11,407 bases of DNA from Paraglomus occultum (Eukaryota; Glomeromycota; Glomeromycetes; Paraglomerales; Paraglomeraceae): the NCBI GenBank assembly GCA_910592205.1, contig CAJVPJ010001213.1, positions 1 through 11,407 on the forward strand, in the 5' to 3' direction. The translations under genes were made by a program, and so were the position numbers. The notes under the pieces are model-generated. The model was given only the letters and a program-made list of their open reading frames with translations. It made no database searches and was not told the origin of the DNA. Below, one piece after another: positions 1 to 8,026 of this stretch. Numbering within the stretch: the first letter of the stretch is position 1; every line of letters starts with the position of its first letter.

Positions 1-75
1 TACGCATTTTAATCGATGCAATACTTGTGAAACTAACGTAATTTTAAGAAAGTTCATTTTTTTTGCACACCACTG
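1..75. mobile_element. Right end of a Tc1/mariner-like element, truncated by window edge
   Basis: Read on the minus strand from position 75, the sequence starts CAGTGGTGTGCAAAAA and runs on into AT-rich DNA. It is preceded by a TA dinucleotide at 76-77. CAGTG followed by a G/T-rich then A-rich stretch next to a TA target is typical of Tc1/mariner terminal inverted repeats. The rest of the element and its other terminus lie outside the window, so neither family nor intactness can be judged. It sits about 65 bases beyond the splice donor of the exon at 143-362, that is, where that gene's intron would be. Confidence 0.5.
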
Positions 76-142
76 TAATTCGCAAAAGCTGAGTGGTTGG
101 AATAATCCAACCAGTGAAATAAGTATACTAATAGGTGCCTAC

Positions 143-362
143 CTGAACTGCTGCAACATTCTCGATGCTACCGATTTCTCTTCCCATGATCCAGTTTCCA
201 TAAGCCACTCAAGTTGTCGGGTGATTGCTGTCTTAACTTTGGTCTTGCTCATTTCATATTTCTTTGCCTGCCATTCCCGAAGCGTGTCCCAATCTTCATG
301 TGTGTGGAGATGAAATAAGAAAACCCTGGCTTTTCTTTAAGTTCACTAAACTTTCCCGACAT
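143..362 (-). pseudogene. Frameshifted coding exon of an unrecognised gene
   Basis: On the minus strand an ATG at 362-360 opens a frame reading MSGKFSELKEKPGFSYFIST. At the CA-dinucleotide run near 298-306 coding character moves to another frame, which continues HEDWDTLREWQAKKYEMSKT and then, among other residues, RQLEWLMETGSWEEKS and a terminal MLQQFR. That frame stops exactly at a consensus donor, TTCAG|GTAGGC, with GT at 142-141. The charged, helix-like composition and the donor make this look like a real exon. The frame change means either a slippage-type mutation in the CA run, hence a pseudogene, or a sequencing error. No acceptor is visible before the transposon end at 75. I recognise no family. 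Confidence 0.4.
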
Positions 363-538
363 GGTAGAAGAAAATATCGTTCCGAGATTTTTTTTACGCG
401 GAGTGCGCGATGCATTATGAATTCTGGTATACTTTGCGATCACATAGTAAAACATGAAAATAACTATTTTTTCAAAGAGTTCCGAAGCTGGAGTTGGTAG
501 TATCTACGTTACACGTATGAAAATCTATGAAAAACATA

Positions 539-580
539 CAGTCAACTCTCTCTAAATGCACTCACTCTAAATGCACTCAT
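539..580. repeat. Orphan pogo/Tigger-like transposon terminus
   Basis: TA at 537-538 is followed by CAGTCAACTCTCTCTAAATG and then a second copy of the CTCTAAATGCACTC unit (about 566-579). This resembles the terminus of the complete element at 814-1804 but is not identical: CAGTCAACTCT against CAGTGAACCCT. No inverted partner was found, so it is probably a relic of a related family or a terminus left by deletion. Confidence 0.45.
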
Positions 581-651
581 AATCCCAAGGCTTATATTAA
601 TATGAAAATATTCTCCGTAAATCACGCACGTGACTTATTAATAGATTTTTT

Positions 652-772
652 CCATCAAAAATTTACGGACACGTGATTATTTATACATGTAAGACTTGAG
701 TTTAGTATAAAATTAAATTTTGCTTCTATAATTTCACCCACTGCAGTCATGTGTCCGTACATTTTTTGATGG
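652..772. repeat. Inverted repeat, 25-26 bp arms (fold-back structure)
   Basis: The left arm at 652-676 begins CCATCAAAAATTTACGGACA. The reverse complement of the right arm at 747-772 begins CCATCAAAAAATGTACGGAC. The arms agree except for one length difference and about two substitutions, and are separated by about 70 AT-rich bases. A shorter related piece, TCCGTAAAT at 613-621, is inverted relative to ATTTACGGA at 661-669. It could be a small non-autonomous transposon or the relic of one; no convincing target-site duplication is visible. Confidence 0.5.
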
Positions 773-988
773 TGATCCTGGGGTAATCGCATTAATAGCG
801 TAGTGGTAGAATACAGTGAACCCTCCATAAATGCACCCTCCATAAATGCACACCCTCCATATTCTGCACTGCACGGTTTTTTCGAATCCCCACTATAGGT
901 AAACCTCCCTCTCTAAATGCACGCTCGTGACTTTCATGTGATATCAGTAGTGTTACACTAAAAAATTACACAAAATTTGTACCCATAG

Positions 989-1061
989 ACAAAGACCAAA
1001 TAAAGAAATTTCTGTGTGCATGATTATAAACAAAGACCAAATAAAGAAATTTCTGTGCGCA
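989..1061 (+). repeat. 32-bp direct duplication at the internal-deletion junction
   Basis: Positions 989-1020 and 1030-1061 match over 32 bases with one substitution; both copies begin ACAAAGACCAAATAAAGAAA. The copies are 41 bases apart start to start. The recognisable transposase homology begins right after the second copy, so the duplication sits at or next to the point where the 5' part of the transposase gene was lost. Confidence 0.75.
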
Positions 1062-1674
1062 CCGGAATTATCATGTCATTTAAAAGACATTATCGTAGCT
1101 TGCATATTAAATGGATCTTAACCCAAGTCGAAGAGGGAAACGATATAAAGAATTTAAAAATGAATGTATTGCAAGCAATACAATTTATTATTAGAAGCTG
1201 GGATGAAATTACACCAGAAACCATTCGAAACTGTTGGAATCATACAAAGATCCTTCCGACTATCGCTACTGGCTCTTATGAACCTGATACTCCAACATTG
1301 GGAGAACTCTCTGAAATACTTACATCTCTCGACCTTCCTGATGCTATGTCGATTGAAGAGTTTTTAAGTAACCCCGAAGAACAAGAGGTTTATGTAATTC
1401 CTGATGATAACGAACTTGTTGAATTATATAGGAAACAGTCAGACTTACCTCCTGATAGCAATATAGCGAGGAAGCCGATGACAGTACTGAGCCCGAAATA
1501 ATCAGTATTAAAGAGGCTTCAAAAAGCTTAGAAATACTGTATAATTTTCTACAACAGCAGGATAATGTTGAGGAATTGTTCAAACACGTCAAAGCTCTTG
1601 ACAAATACATTAATGTAAAAAAGACGACTGCAATGAAACAGACGACGATGGATCAATTTTTTAATAATAAATAA
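1061..1674 (+). pseudogene. C-terminal fragment of a pogo/Tigger (DDE_1-type) transposase, frameshifted
   Basis: Frame 2 reads GIIMSFKRHYRSLHIKW, then AIQFIIRSWDEITPETIRNC and WNHTKILP. In pogo/Tigger/jerky-type transposases this block follows the last catalytic acidic residue, so the catalytic core and the N-terminal CENP-B-like DNA-binding domains are absent. Frame 2 ends at TAA 1499-1501. Frame 1, open from 1459, carries on with an acidic stretch (EEADDSTEPE), a helical stretch (LEILYNFLQQQDNVEELFKH) and a C-terminus ending KQTTMDQFFNNK before TAA at 1672-1674. A shift near 1465-1473 therefore separates two parts of one former protein. QTTMDQFF fits the PIP-box consensus QxxhxxFF; a PCNA-binding C-terminus is known for Drosophila pogo transposase. 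It has no usable start and is not functional. Confidence 0.85.
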
Positions 1675-1742
1675 CCAATGATATTTCATTTTTCCCTAAT
1701 TTCACGTGCATCCAATCAAATTCTTACCCTCTCTAAATGCGC

Positions 1743-1798
1743 ACCCTCCATAAATGCACGCTTTCCTCCATTCCCGAGGGCGTGCATTTATGGAGGGT
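1743..1798. repeat. Perfect 18-bp stem hairpin at the right end of the pogo-like element
   Basis: ACCCTCCATAAATGCACG (1743-1760) is followed after 20 bases by its exact reverse complement at 1781-1798. The structure forms because the subterminal repeat unit lies in the opposite orientation to the terminal inverted repeat beside it. In single-stranded DNA or RNA it would form a strong stem-loop. Confidence 0.85.
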
Positions 1799-1946
1799 TC
1801 ACTGTATATGTTAATATATACGATAAAGCCGATGACACTTCTCGTAAATAGTTTCCCTTAAACGCAAATAAAAGATTTGCTATTTATTTATTAATATCGA
1901 ATTTATTTGTGTTACATAACAATAAAATGACCCATTCCCTTGTCAC

Positions 1947-1996
1947 ACAATACATTGCTCTAATTAAAGGGCCCACCAAAACAATACATTGCTCTA
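1947..1996 (+). repeat. 16-bp direct repeat pair
   Basis: ACAATACATTGCTCTA occurs at 1947-1962 and again at 1981-1996, separated by 18 bases containing AAGGGCCCACC. It is too short to be an identifiable element and may be a small duplication. Confidence 0.7.
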
Positions 1997-2620
1997 CACT
2001 TCGTCTTGCATTATAATTCGGCGCGATGCTGATAAGAAAAATCTTTACTAAAGGACAAAGAAAGCGAAAATTGGCTCCAGAGTATCAATCGTGGGTGAAT
2101 TAGATATCTACTGATAATAAACTCTACGTAAAGCTTCACAACTTTGATTTCCTTTCCTTCCGACATGTACAAATCACTTTTCGATAACCAAAACACCAGC
2201 TCCCCTTTGCCATAAAAAGAAAAATATCCATCGAACCGATAACCAAACCACTCTCACTATTGAAACATCAACAAAGCAACCCGATACAGATCCCGTATCC
2301 ATTATAGAAAGTGACCAGGAATCAAAAGGCAAATAAAACCTAAAGAACGACAACTGCGCTCAAATACCCAATCGAACAAAATTGCAAGTCTAGCGTCGAT
2401 AACACTAAACTTACCCTCGTATATGGAATCGGAATAATAATTATAACGTACAATTCCATGATGTTAGACCTACATGTAACAAATCGAGTTAATTAAGTTA
2501 ATTGAGTCAATTGCAACTAGAACAGTTAGTGTTTAAAATTAATACCATATTAGTAAAAATATCAATTGCCTAGACAAAATTTTCGAGGGGTAGTAACTTT
2601 CTAGCACACATTACATATTA

Positions 2621-2636
2621 TTGTTGTTGTTGTTGT
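2621..2636 (+). repeat. TTG microsatellite, five units
   Basis: Five consecutive TTG units lie in noncoding AT-rich DNA, directly visible in the sequence. Confidence 0.9.
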
Positions 2637-2773
2637 AAATAATGACAATATTACGTCACGCTCACAAATATAACATCGATATATTAGAATGCATAACTTT
2701 ATAAAGCTACATACATAATTATTGACACTAAAGCCCTCACAAACACATTAACAATCGCTTTTGAATAGCAACA

Positions 2774-2786
2774 GGGGCGAAGCCCC
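2774..2786. repeat. Short GC-rich palindrome GGGGC-GAA-GCCCC
   Basis: A perfect 5-bp stem with a GAA loop (GGGGCGAAGCCCC), followed by CGCG, stands out sharply in DNA that is otherwise very AT-rich. Such a hairpin can be the conserved end of a dispersed repeat, but a single copy cannot show that. Confidence 0.6.
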
Positions 2787-3034
2787 CGCGTAATTTTGAT
2801 CTAGTTATTAATCTAAATTTCATATTAAACTTCATTTAATACTGAAATATCGAGCCAACATTTTTATCTCCATTATAGTCATTGATTAGAAGATAAATTT
2901 ATTTTCGAGTCACTTTATGATTGACTGAAGTGCTGATTCTCTTTTCCAATAACGCGTTAATTATTAATATTATTAGTCCTACGCGAAACTTTCCATTGAT
3001 ATCATGGACCGATAATAAGAATCATACGAATAGA

Positions 3035-3040
3035 TTTATT
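3035..3040 (-). promoter_or_regulatory. Candidate polyadenylation signal for the Kar9-like gene
   Basis: TTTATT on the plus strand is AATAAA on the minus strand, about 300 bases downstream of the stop codon at 3341-3339. It is followed on the minus strand by AT-rich DNA. The hexamer is common by chance in DNA of this composition, so the call is weak. Confidence 0.25.
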
Positions 3041-3338
3041 TTTTTTTAATGGCTGCTAACTTCCCTCTTAGGATTGGCCAACAAATCATACGGAATGAAA
3101 CAAACCAACAAAAGCTTTTTTTTCCCTACGAAGGAATTGAGTGTTGCTATAAAAATATAACCGAACACGGAAACATCTATACTATGTACAAAACTAAGAC
3201 GAGTTTATGATAAGACCGAGTGACCAAAAAAATATATATAAAATACAACAAGTAGCAAGGACGTGCGCCCGAAAAGTTAGTTGATACATCACATCAATGC
3301 ATCCTATTTATACAATATCCTCTCGCCTCTTTCCAGTG

Positions 3339-5849
3339 TTAACTCGACAAGCTATGGTTTAACAGAAACATATCTAAATCCTGCCATCCTCCTCCCACTC
3401 TCACCATCACCTTACTCCCGCCATTTGACGAATTTATCAATTTACACATTTGCACTTTTCTAGTCTGTCCAATTCTCTCGCTTCCAAAGTAATACTTGCC
3501 TCCTCCACCAGACACCCTCTCGACTTTAACTGATATTGGGGATCCATTGACTACCTTTCCTACCTCAACGTCCAATGGATCTGATTTGACAGGAATGTAG
3601 GGAGGAAGATCGCGTTGCATTAAGTGAAGTGTATCTGATAGTGGACTTCCAGAACTATCATCGTCGTCGTCATCGACTCCAAATTGATCGTCGCTAGCAA
3701 TCGACGACGGTGTCTCTGATCTTCTTCTGTTCATATGAGGTGTAGGAGATATTGACAATCGTGTGAAAGCTGATGCCATCCCTGATGAAGTGGTAGCCGG
3801 TGTCGTTCTGCGAGGACGCATACTCATACTGGTTACTGGACGAGGTATACCTGTTGCCGGTCTTTCAGCAGGCGATATTGGACGCGTGGACATTGGACGA
3901 GCGGTCATTGGGCGAATAGGTGACTCGGGGCGACTAGTTGATTTTGAACGCAATTTGTTTGAAGTACGATCGTATCCAAGCTGAGGGGATAACGATCTGT
4001 GATATTGAGAAGATGAACCAGGAGAGTATGGAGAATACTTGTCAGATACATACGATTTATCGTATCTGTCTACGTATTTGTCAGGTGAGTAGTTATATTG
4101 CCAATTAGATCGATCAGTTGACTGTGGCGAGTCCGCTCGTCGCATCCCGTTAGGCGGATACAACGCTCTCCCATACGGACTTCCTGTTCGTGGTGATGGA
4201 GATTTAGATCTCAGTGAAGGAGATCTCGCATTGCTACCCGATGGCGATAATGATCTATCTCGATCAGGTCTTATGGATCGATAAGGTGATACCTTTGGAG
4301 GGGACCCTGACTCTGGAGAAAACATTCCTTTAATTGGACGTATTGATGGCGATATTGGAGGAGATGAAGCAAGAGATGAAGGTATAGAAGAAGGAGGAGA
4401 GTTACTACCAATAAAGGCAGTATCCATTATCGTTTCCAATTGAGGCATGTCCTGCTGCACGTCACGTACTCCCTCGAGTATGCTGCCCCAACGTGATTTC
4501 ATAGCATTGTATTTCTGAATTATTTCCGCATCTCTTCGTGTGCGATTGTTGATTTCGCTGCCTAGCATAGTTAGCATTTTGTTTACAGCTGGCACATAGT
4601 ACTTGCGCTTGGCATCGAACTGTTTGTATAATCTCTGGTAGTTCCTAGTAGTTATTGGTATTTGAGGCTGAATTGAATTCTGAGAATATGCAGATGAGCC
4701 ATTATTGCTTCTCTGATTGTATCTAGAGTTATTGTTGGACACTCCTCGTCCACTTACCCTCGACGGCGAATCAGACCTGTTAATTGCTCTGCTGAAAAAG
4801 TCCTTACATTGCCTGACCGCTCTATCTAAACTGTCCATCATTTGGGTAGCTTGCCCTGTCACTTGTTTGAATAATCCTACCCATCGATCATCCTTTAACT
4901 CATCTCTTAATGACTCCATCTCCTGCTTCAATACATCCCATCTATTAGTCAATAAGTTGTGCTTTTTAGATAAACTCCCGTTTGGGTCAGATGGAGCATT
5001 TGGAGCACTAAGTCGCGATCTGAGATAGTCGATACGTGCAGAAAGTGGCTCCATACGTGAGTCTAACTGCATCAGAGCAATGTCCGACCTAGAGCTAAAT
5101 TCATTATTTGATGGAGTCGCCGGAGTCATTGGTCTACTGGAAGATGATGGAGATGAAGAAAGTCGTGGAAACGGAAGGTCGTCCGATGAAGTGAATCCGG
5201 AGTGACGCTGTTCTTGATACTCAAAGATGTTAGTGTTGAGTTCTTCTATAGATGCGAGTATTTGATCCATGGTTTCTAAAAGTTCTCTTCTATGTTTAGA
5301 TTCCGTCATTTCCTTCTTTATCTTTGTGAACGATTGCTTGGTCTCCAACCATTCATTCTGTATTCTTTCGATAGCCGACAGAATGTTGCTGGAGTCATAC
5401 TTATTTGTATAATCTTTTTTATTATTACTATCGGTCTCGGAGTCTTCGCCCTCGTCTTTTATGCTTTCATCTACTTTTTGCCTGTCTAGTATGGGAACGG
5501 ATAAATCTTTAAGTAATGCTATATTTTGTGTGAATTTTTGTATAAGAACGTCCACTTCACTGATACTCCTCACTGGGACTCCATCCCTTACAGTTTCTTC
5601 TAAGGTTAGTATTACTAGTTGAGCACATTCTAACCAATTATCGAATTCTTTTATTGCTTCTGAGAAAGTATCTAGCAAGTTGGAGAGAGAAAGGTCAGGT
5701 GTAGAAATTGCATGGTATATGTTTGCATTTGGTGTCGATAGCGAGTGAAGGGTCTGTACTTGGTGAGCAAGAGTGTTTAAGCCAGAATACTGCTCAGCAG
5801 GCGTGCGCTGTGAGGAGTGATGTGAGAGCGGTTCTGGCATATGGGACAT
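3339..5849 (-). CDS. Kar9-like cortical/spindle-positioning protein with C-terminal GAR (GAS2) microtubule-binding domain
   Basis: This is a single uninterrupted frame of 836 residues from the first ATG (5849-5847). The frame is open upstream to a TGA at 5933-5931 but has no earlier ATG. Residues about 54-214, 256-356 and 397-476 are charged and helical, with a tryptophan-centred block at about 323-345 (DRWVGLFKQVTGQATQMMDS) that resembles fungal Kar9-family proteins. Residues about 483-714 are disordered, rich in S, P and R, with many SP sites suited to CDK-type kinases. TGIP (666-669) in a basic, proline-rich setting and SSIP (487-490) fit the SxIP motif bound by EB1/Bim1. A DDDDDD patch lies at 726-731. 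Residues about 751-832 match a GAR domain: DPLDVEVGKVVN, KYYFG, then MVRVGGGWQDLDMFLLNH at the very end. Known Kar9 proteins link Bim1-decorated microtubule ends to myosin and actin to orient the spindle; GAR domains bind microtubules directly. That role here is inferred from family. Confidence 0.85.
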   Translation of the reverse strand: MSHMPEPLSHHSSQRTPAEQYSGLNTLAHQVQTLHSLSTPNANIYHAISTPDLSLSNLLDTFSEAIKEFDNWLECAQLVILTLEETVRDGVPVRSISEVDVLIQKFTQNIALLKDLSVPILDRQKVDESIKDEGEDSETDSNNKKDYTNKYDSSNILSAIERIQNEWLETKQSFTKIKKEMTESKHRRELLETMDQILASIEELNTNIFEYQEQRHSGFTSSDDLPFPRLSSSPSSSSRPMTPATPSNNEFSSRSDIALMQLDSRMEPLSARIDYLRSRLSAPNAPSDPNGSLSKKHNLLTNRWDVLKQEMESLRDELKDDRWVGLFKQVTGQATQMMDSLDRAVRQCKDFFSRAINRSDSPSRVSGRGVSNNNSRYNQRSNNGSSAYSQNSIQPQIPITTRNYQRLYKQFDAKRKYYVPAVNKMLTMLGSEINNRTRRDAEIIQKYNAMKSRWGSILEGVRDVQQDMPQLETIMDTAFIGSNSPPSSIPSSLASSPPISPSIRPIKGMFSPESGSPPKVSPYRSIRPDRDRSLSPSGSNARSPSLRSKSPSPRTGSPYGRALYPPNGMRRADSPQSTDRSNWQYNYSPDKYVDRYDKSYVSDKYSPYSPGSSSQYHRSLSPQLGYDRTSNKLRSKSTSRPESPIRPMTARPMSTRPISPAERPATGIPRPVTSMSMRPRRTTPATTSSGMASAFTRLSISPTPHMNRRRSETPSSIASDDQFGVDDDDDDSSGSPLSDTLHLMQRDLPPYIPVKSDPLDVEVGKVVNGSPISVKVERVSGGGGKYYFGSERIGQTRKVQMCKLINSSNGGSKVMVRVGGGWQDLDMFLLNHSLSS

Positions 5850-5925
5850 TGAATGGAACGTGCTCACGAAAAAGTTGGGGAATAAATTGTTCTTGATGGG
5901 AAGGGTAAGTATGAGGATAAAGTCT

Positions 5926-6118
5926 ATTGGTCAATATCGATGCGGGTTTTGATGACGTAATCGACAGCTGTCTGTATTGTTTGTAACGGCAGTAAAAGCA
6001 ACATCGGATTGGTAGGATCAACCACCAAGTTTCTTATCGTTATGTCGTGTTACGGACAAATTCTGCGTTTCCGTATGAAAATGAGGCACTATCCAATCAT
6101 CATCAAAAATAGACCAAT
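5926..6118 (-). promoter_or_regulatory. Putative promoter of the Kar9-like gene: CCAAT boxes and CRE-like site
   Basis: Upstream of the minus-strand start lie two CCAAT boxes on the gene strand (ATTGG on plus at 5926-5930 and 6008-6012), two in the opposite orientation (6093-6097 and 6114-6118), and a CRE/ATF-like TGACGTAA at 5953-5960. CCAAT is bound by the Hap/NF-Y complex and TGACGTAA by bZIP factors in fungi. All sites are within 270 bases of the ATG. Occupancy is inferred from motif matches alone. Confidence 0.4.
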
Positions 6119-6120
6119 TA

Positions 6121-6731
6121 CAATAAAATTTGTAATTTTTGCTCGGGAAATTGTTCTTATGAGATAATATCTCGCAATAGCAATACAAAATTAGCAGATA
6201 TTAATATTATATTGTAGCAGGTGTAAAGGAGACTTCGACAGTAATGCCTTGCCTTGTTATGATGATTGTAGTTGAGTTTTTTCTGATTAAGAAAGGTGAG
6301 TCAAATTTTATCAGTAACAGTAATAGTAATGGAGCTGATGATTCAAAGTTATAGAAAAGTTCGTTGGAAGCTAAAATGATGACATATGGGGCAGACTGCA
6401 ACAAAACCAGACAAAGTGAACATTCTATTATGTGAGCCAAAGATTACTATGGTGGTCACGTAAAGACGGATCGTGAAGAACCTTTGTTCATAGCGAGGTG
6501 CTCACCAAGGCCCAGTTTAAGCTATTTTATCACATATTCTGTAAAAGAAGCCCATAAGGTCGGGATATTTGTAGACTTGGGGGAGTGTATCCCTGCCAAA
6601 TTATAAGTGCAACGGCGATCATTCGAAATCTTCTTCACATCTCAAATCTAGTTTACGGAAATCCACATAATAAAAATCAATATAATTTACATCGTTCAAT
6701 TCGCCAAGAAATGCTTTTTTTTATTATGCAA
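6121..6731. other. Intergenic region without recognisable features
   Basis: I find no supported gene, RNA gene or paired transposon terminus here. AAG|GTGAGT near 6294 resembles a splice donor on the plus strand, but the surrounding frames are full of stops. The right-hand edge should include the untranslated end of the decayed Tc1 element that follows, but its terminal inverted repeat could not be located. Confidence 0.4.
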
Positions 6732-7160
6732 TTAATATGGTGTGGTACCCCCTTTTGCATCCAACACAGCTTTAACTCTTCGAGGCGTACTATTTACTAA
6801 ATTTATTGATCGCGTTACTATGTATCTGACTCCAGCGCAGCGAACAATTCTTTAGTTTTACTAACTCTCCTTTCTGATTCATCCCACAAATGTTCTATCG
6901 GATTAAGATGAGGACTCTGGGAAGGCCACTCAAGCGAATCAATTAATTTTGACTCTTTCCATTCAACTGTTGGCATTGTCATCTTGAAAATATAAATTTC
7001 TATGCCAAGCTCTTGTAGATACGGCAGCAACTATTCATCTAATATTTGTATATATTTAGCAGCATTGATATTCCCATCCACTAAAATCAGCGGCCCCATC
7101 CTGTCTTTACAGAAACATCACTTTTTAGGAAACCATCTTTACCATTTAAATTGAAAAAAA
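6732..7160 (-). pseudogene. Decayed Tc1-family transposase (C-terminal half)
   Basis: Read on the minus strand, fragments occur in the order expected for a Tc1 transposase: MGPLILVDGNINAAKYIQIL, a TAG at 7033-7031, [15 protein letters not shown], then [19 protein letters not shown] (the block carrying the last catalytic acidic residue), [15 protein letters not shown], and finally PRRVKAVLDAKGGTTPY ending at TAA 6734-6732. The middle is shifted: the residues after IYIF (KMTMPTVEW) stand where the family has the QDNAPCH-like catalytic aspartate block. Several in-frame stops lie between 6840 and 6780. The N-terminal helix-turn-helix half is not recognisable, and no terminal inverted repeats were found, so this is an old inactive copy. 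Confidence 0.8.
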
Positions 7161-7444
7161 TAATGTCATAATATTCTGGATGAGTTTTAGGTGGATTTAC
7201 TTCAAGTTGATAATTTGTTAGCTTTCTCTGATATTAATCCCACTAATAATCCAATCGGTGCTTTCCCCACCAACAATAGTTAAATCTGCATTGAATTCAT
7301 CACCCTCTTTATCTATATATTATGGTCATTCTGATTTCCAACTAGAAAAGGATTTGGTTCAGGTCGTTTACAGGGAAAGCATCATAAAGAGAATTCTCTT
7401 TCTCCTCTTCATCTTCTGGAGTAATAATATGTCGTTCGAGAGTA

Positions 7445-8026
7445 CACTACCTAGACATCAGTTTGCGCGGTCAGTTTTTTTCGTTTTTTATTAAAATTGA
7501 CGTAACAAAAATAATCAATTTTGGTATCAATTGAAAGCTCTGTTTCTCGCGTACGCGTCTTTGTTGTTGTTTACGCCATACAAGATAAAAACAATTCAAA
7601 TTATAAATAAAAGTAACAGTACTAATAATTGTCCGATACTTGTAACGATACCAATAAGTATTTGATACTGTAACTTACGAACGATGGGTAAAATGCTGAA
7701 CTTACTGTTGTCGAACGAGCACAAATGGTCGGATTATACAAAGGTGGTCATAAAAAGTCCGAAATTTGCAGAATTATGGACCGATCAGAATCTACAATTA
7801 GAACAATACTGATCCTCCCAGAAATTTTGTCAATTTAGAGGTGCAGTTAAAAGAAGAATAGGAGAAAATCCCGCGAAGAGTCTTCCTCAAATTAATTGAT
7901 AGTATGCCTCACGAATAGAAGCATGTATTGCCAATAATGGTTGGCCAACAAGATATTAGTATTTTATGAAGCTAAGACAAAATAAAAGATGCTTAAAAAA
8001 CCGCGCAAACTTATGTCTAGATAGTG
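7445..8026 (+). mobile_element. Tc1/mariner internal-deletion derivative (582 bp)
   Basis: Terminal inverted repeats of about 27 bp match with two substitutions: CACTACCTAGACATCAGTTT from 7445, and CACTATCTAGACATAAGTTT read inward from 8026, both continuing GCGCGGT. TA duplications flank it at 7443-7444 and 8027-8028. Inside are only the start and end of a Tc1 transposase gene on the plus strand. It lies in the last exon of the minus-strand gene at 7342-9020, and removing it with one TA copy restores that exon's frame. Confidence 0.9.
7684..7959 (+). pseudogene. Tc1 transposase with catalytic domain deleted
   Basis: An ATG at 7684 reads MGK; one base out of phase the frame continues AELTVVERAQMVGLYKGG and SEICRIMDRSESTIRTI, the helix-turn-helix that begins Tc1 transposases. 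After a stop near 7835, the sequence from about 7842 reads VKRRIGENPAKSLPQ, shifts frame, and continues RIEACIANNGWPTRY to a TAG at 7957-7959, a typical Tc1 C-terminus. The two ends sit about 40 bases apart, so the whole catalytic DDE/D region has been deleted, and frameshifts have accumulated since. It is not functional, but the terminal repeats remain good. Confidence 0.8.

Larger units (their letters stand above)
814..1804 (+). mobile_element. Internally deleted pogo/Tigger-like DNA transposon (991 bp)
   Basis: The element has perfect 23-bp terminal inverted repeats (814-836 and 1782-1804) beginning CAGTGAACCCTCCATAAATG, and is flanked by TA at 812-813 and 1805-1806, the target duplication expected for Tc1/mariner/pogo elements. 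The CCTCCATAAATGCAC or CTCTCTAAATGC unit recurs inside both ends (about 823-851, 910-925, 1730-1760), as expected for subterminal transposase binding sites. The body keeps only the last part of a DDE/DDD transposase gene on the plus strand, so most of a normal 2-3 kb element is missing. It would be non-autonomous. The intact termini suggest it could once have been mobilised in trans. Confidence 0.85.
1807..3338. other. AT-rich intergenic region with minor repeats, no supported gene
   Basis: I see no coding region here with convincing composition or splice sites. Small features are a 6-bp stem GCAAAT/ATTTGC at 1864-1880, a 16-bp direct repeat at 1947-1996, a TTG microsatellite at 2621-2636 and a GC-rich hairpin at 2774-2786. 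The right-hand part (about 2900-3338) should hold the 3' untranslated region of the minus-strand Kar9-like gene. Confidence 0.5.

Noticed and set aside
820-930. Repeated CTCCATAAATGCAC units as a CRISPR-like or satellite array
   Set aside because: The units belong to the terminus of a transposon with a TA target duplication; spacing is irregular and the genome is eukaryotic.
5850-5867. Extension of the Kar9-like protein by six residues from a start at 5867
   Set aside because: The codon at 5867-5865 is GTG. Eukaryotic initiation is more likely at the first ATG, 5849-5847; no upstream ATG exists in the frame before a TGA at 5933-5931.
5794-6021. Minus-strand 75-residue frame overlapping the start of the Kar9-like gene
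   Set aside because: It overlaps a well-supported gene in another frame, has no recognisable domain and no splice sites joining it to the main frame.
6207-6440. Minus-strand frame of 77 residues
   Set aside because: Leucine and isoleucine runs come from AT-rich codons. There is no homology-like block, no context and no splice sites.
6480-6640. tRNA-derived SINE or tRNA gene suggested by TAGCGAGGTGCTCACC and CATTCGAAATC
   Set aside because: Neither matches the A-box and B-box consensus well enough, and no cloverleaf could be drawn.
7163-7290. Minus-strand frame with FNADLTIVGGESTDWIISG as an extra 3' exon of the interrupted gene
   Set aside because: It looks protein-like, and TATATAG before it could be an acceptor, but the phase does not fit the only nearby donor (CCT|GTAAAC) and the frame soon meets stops. 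It remains unassigned.
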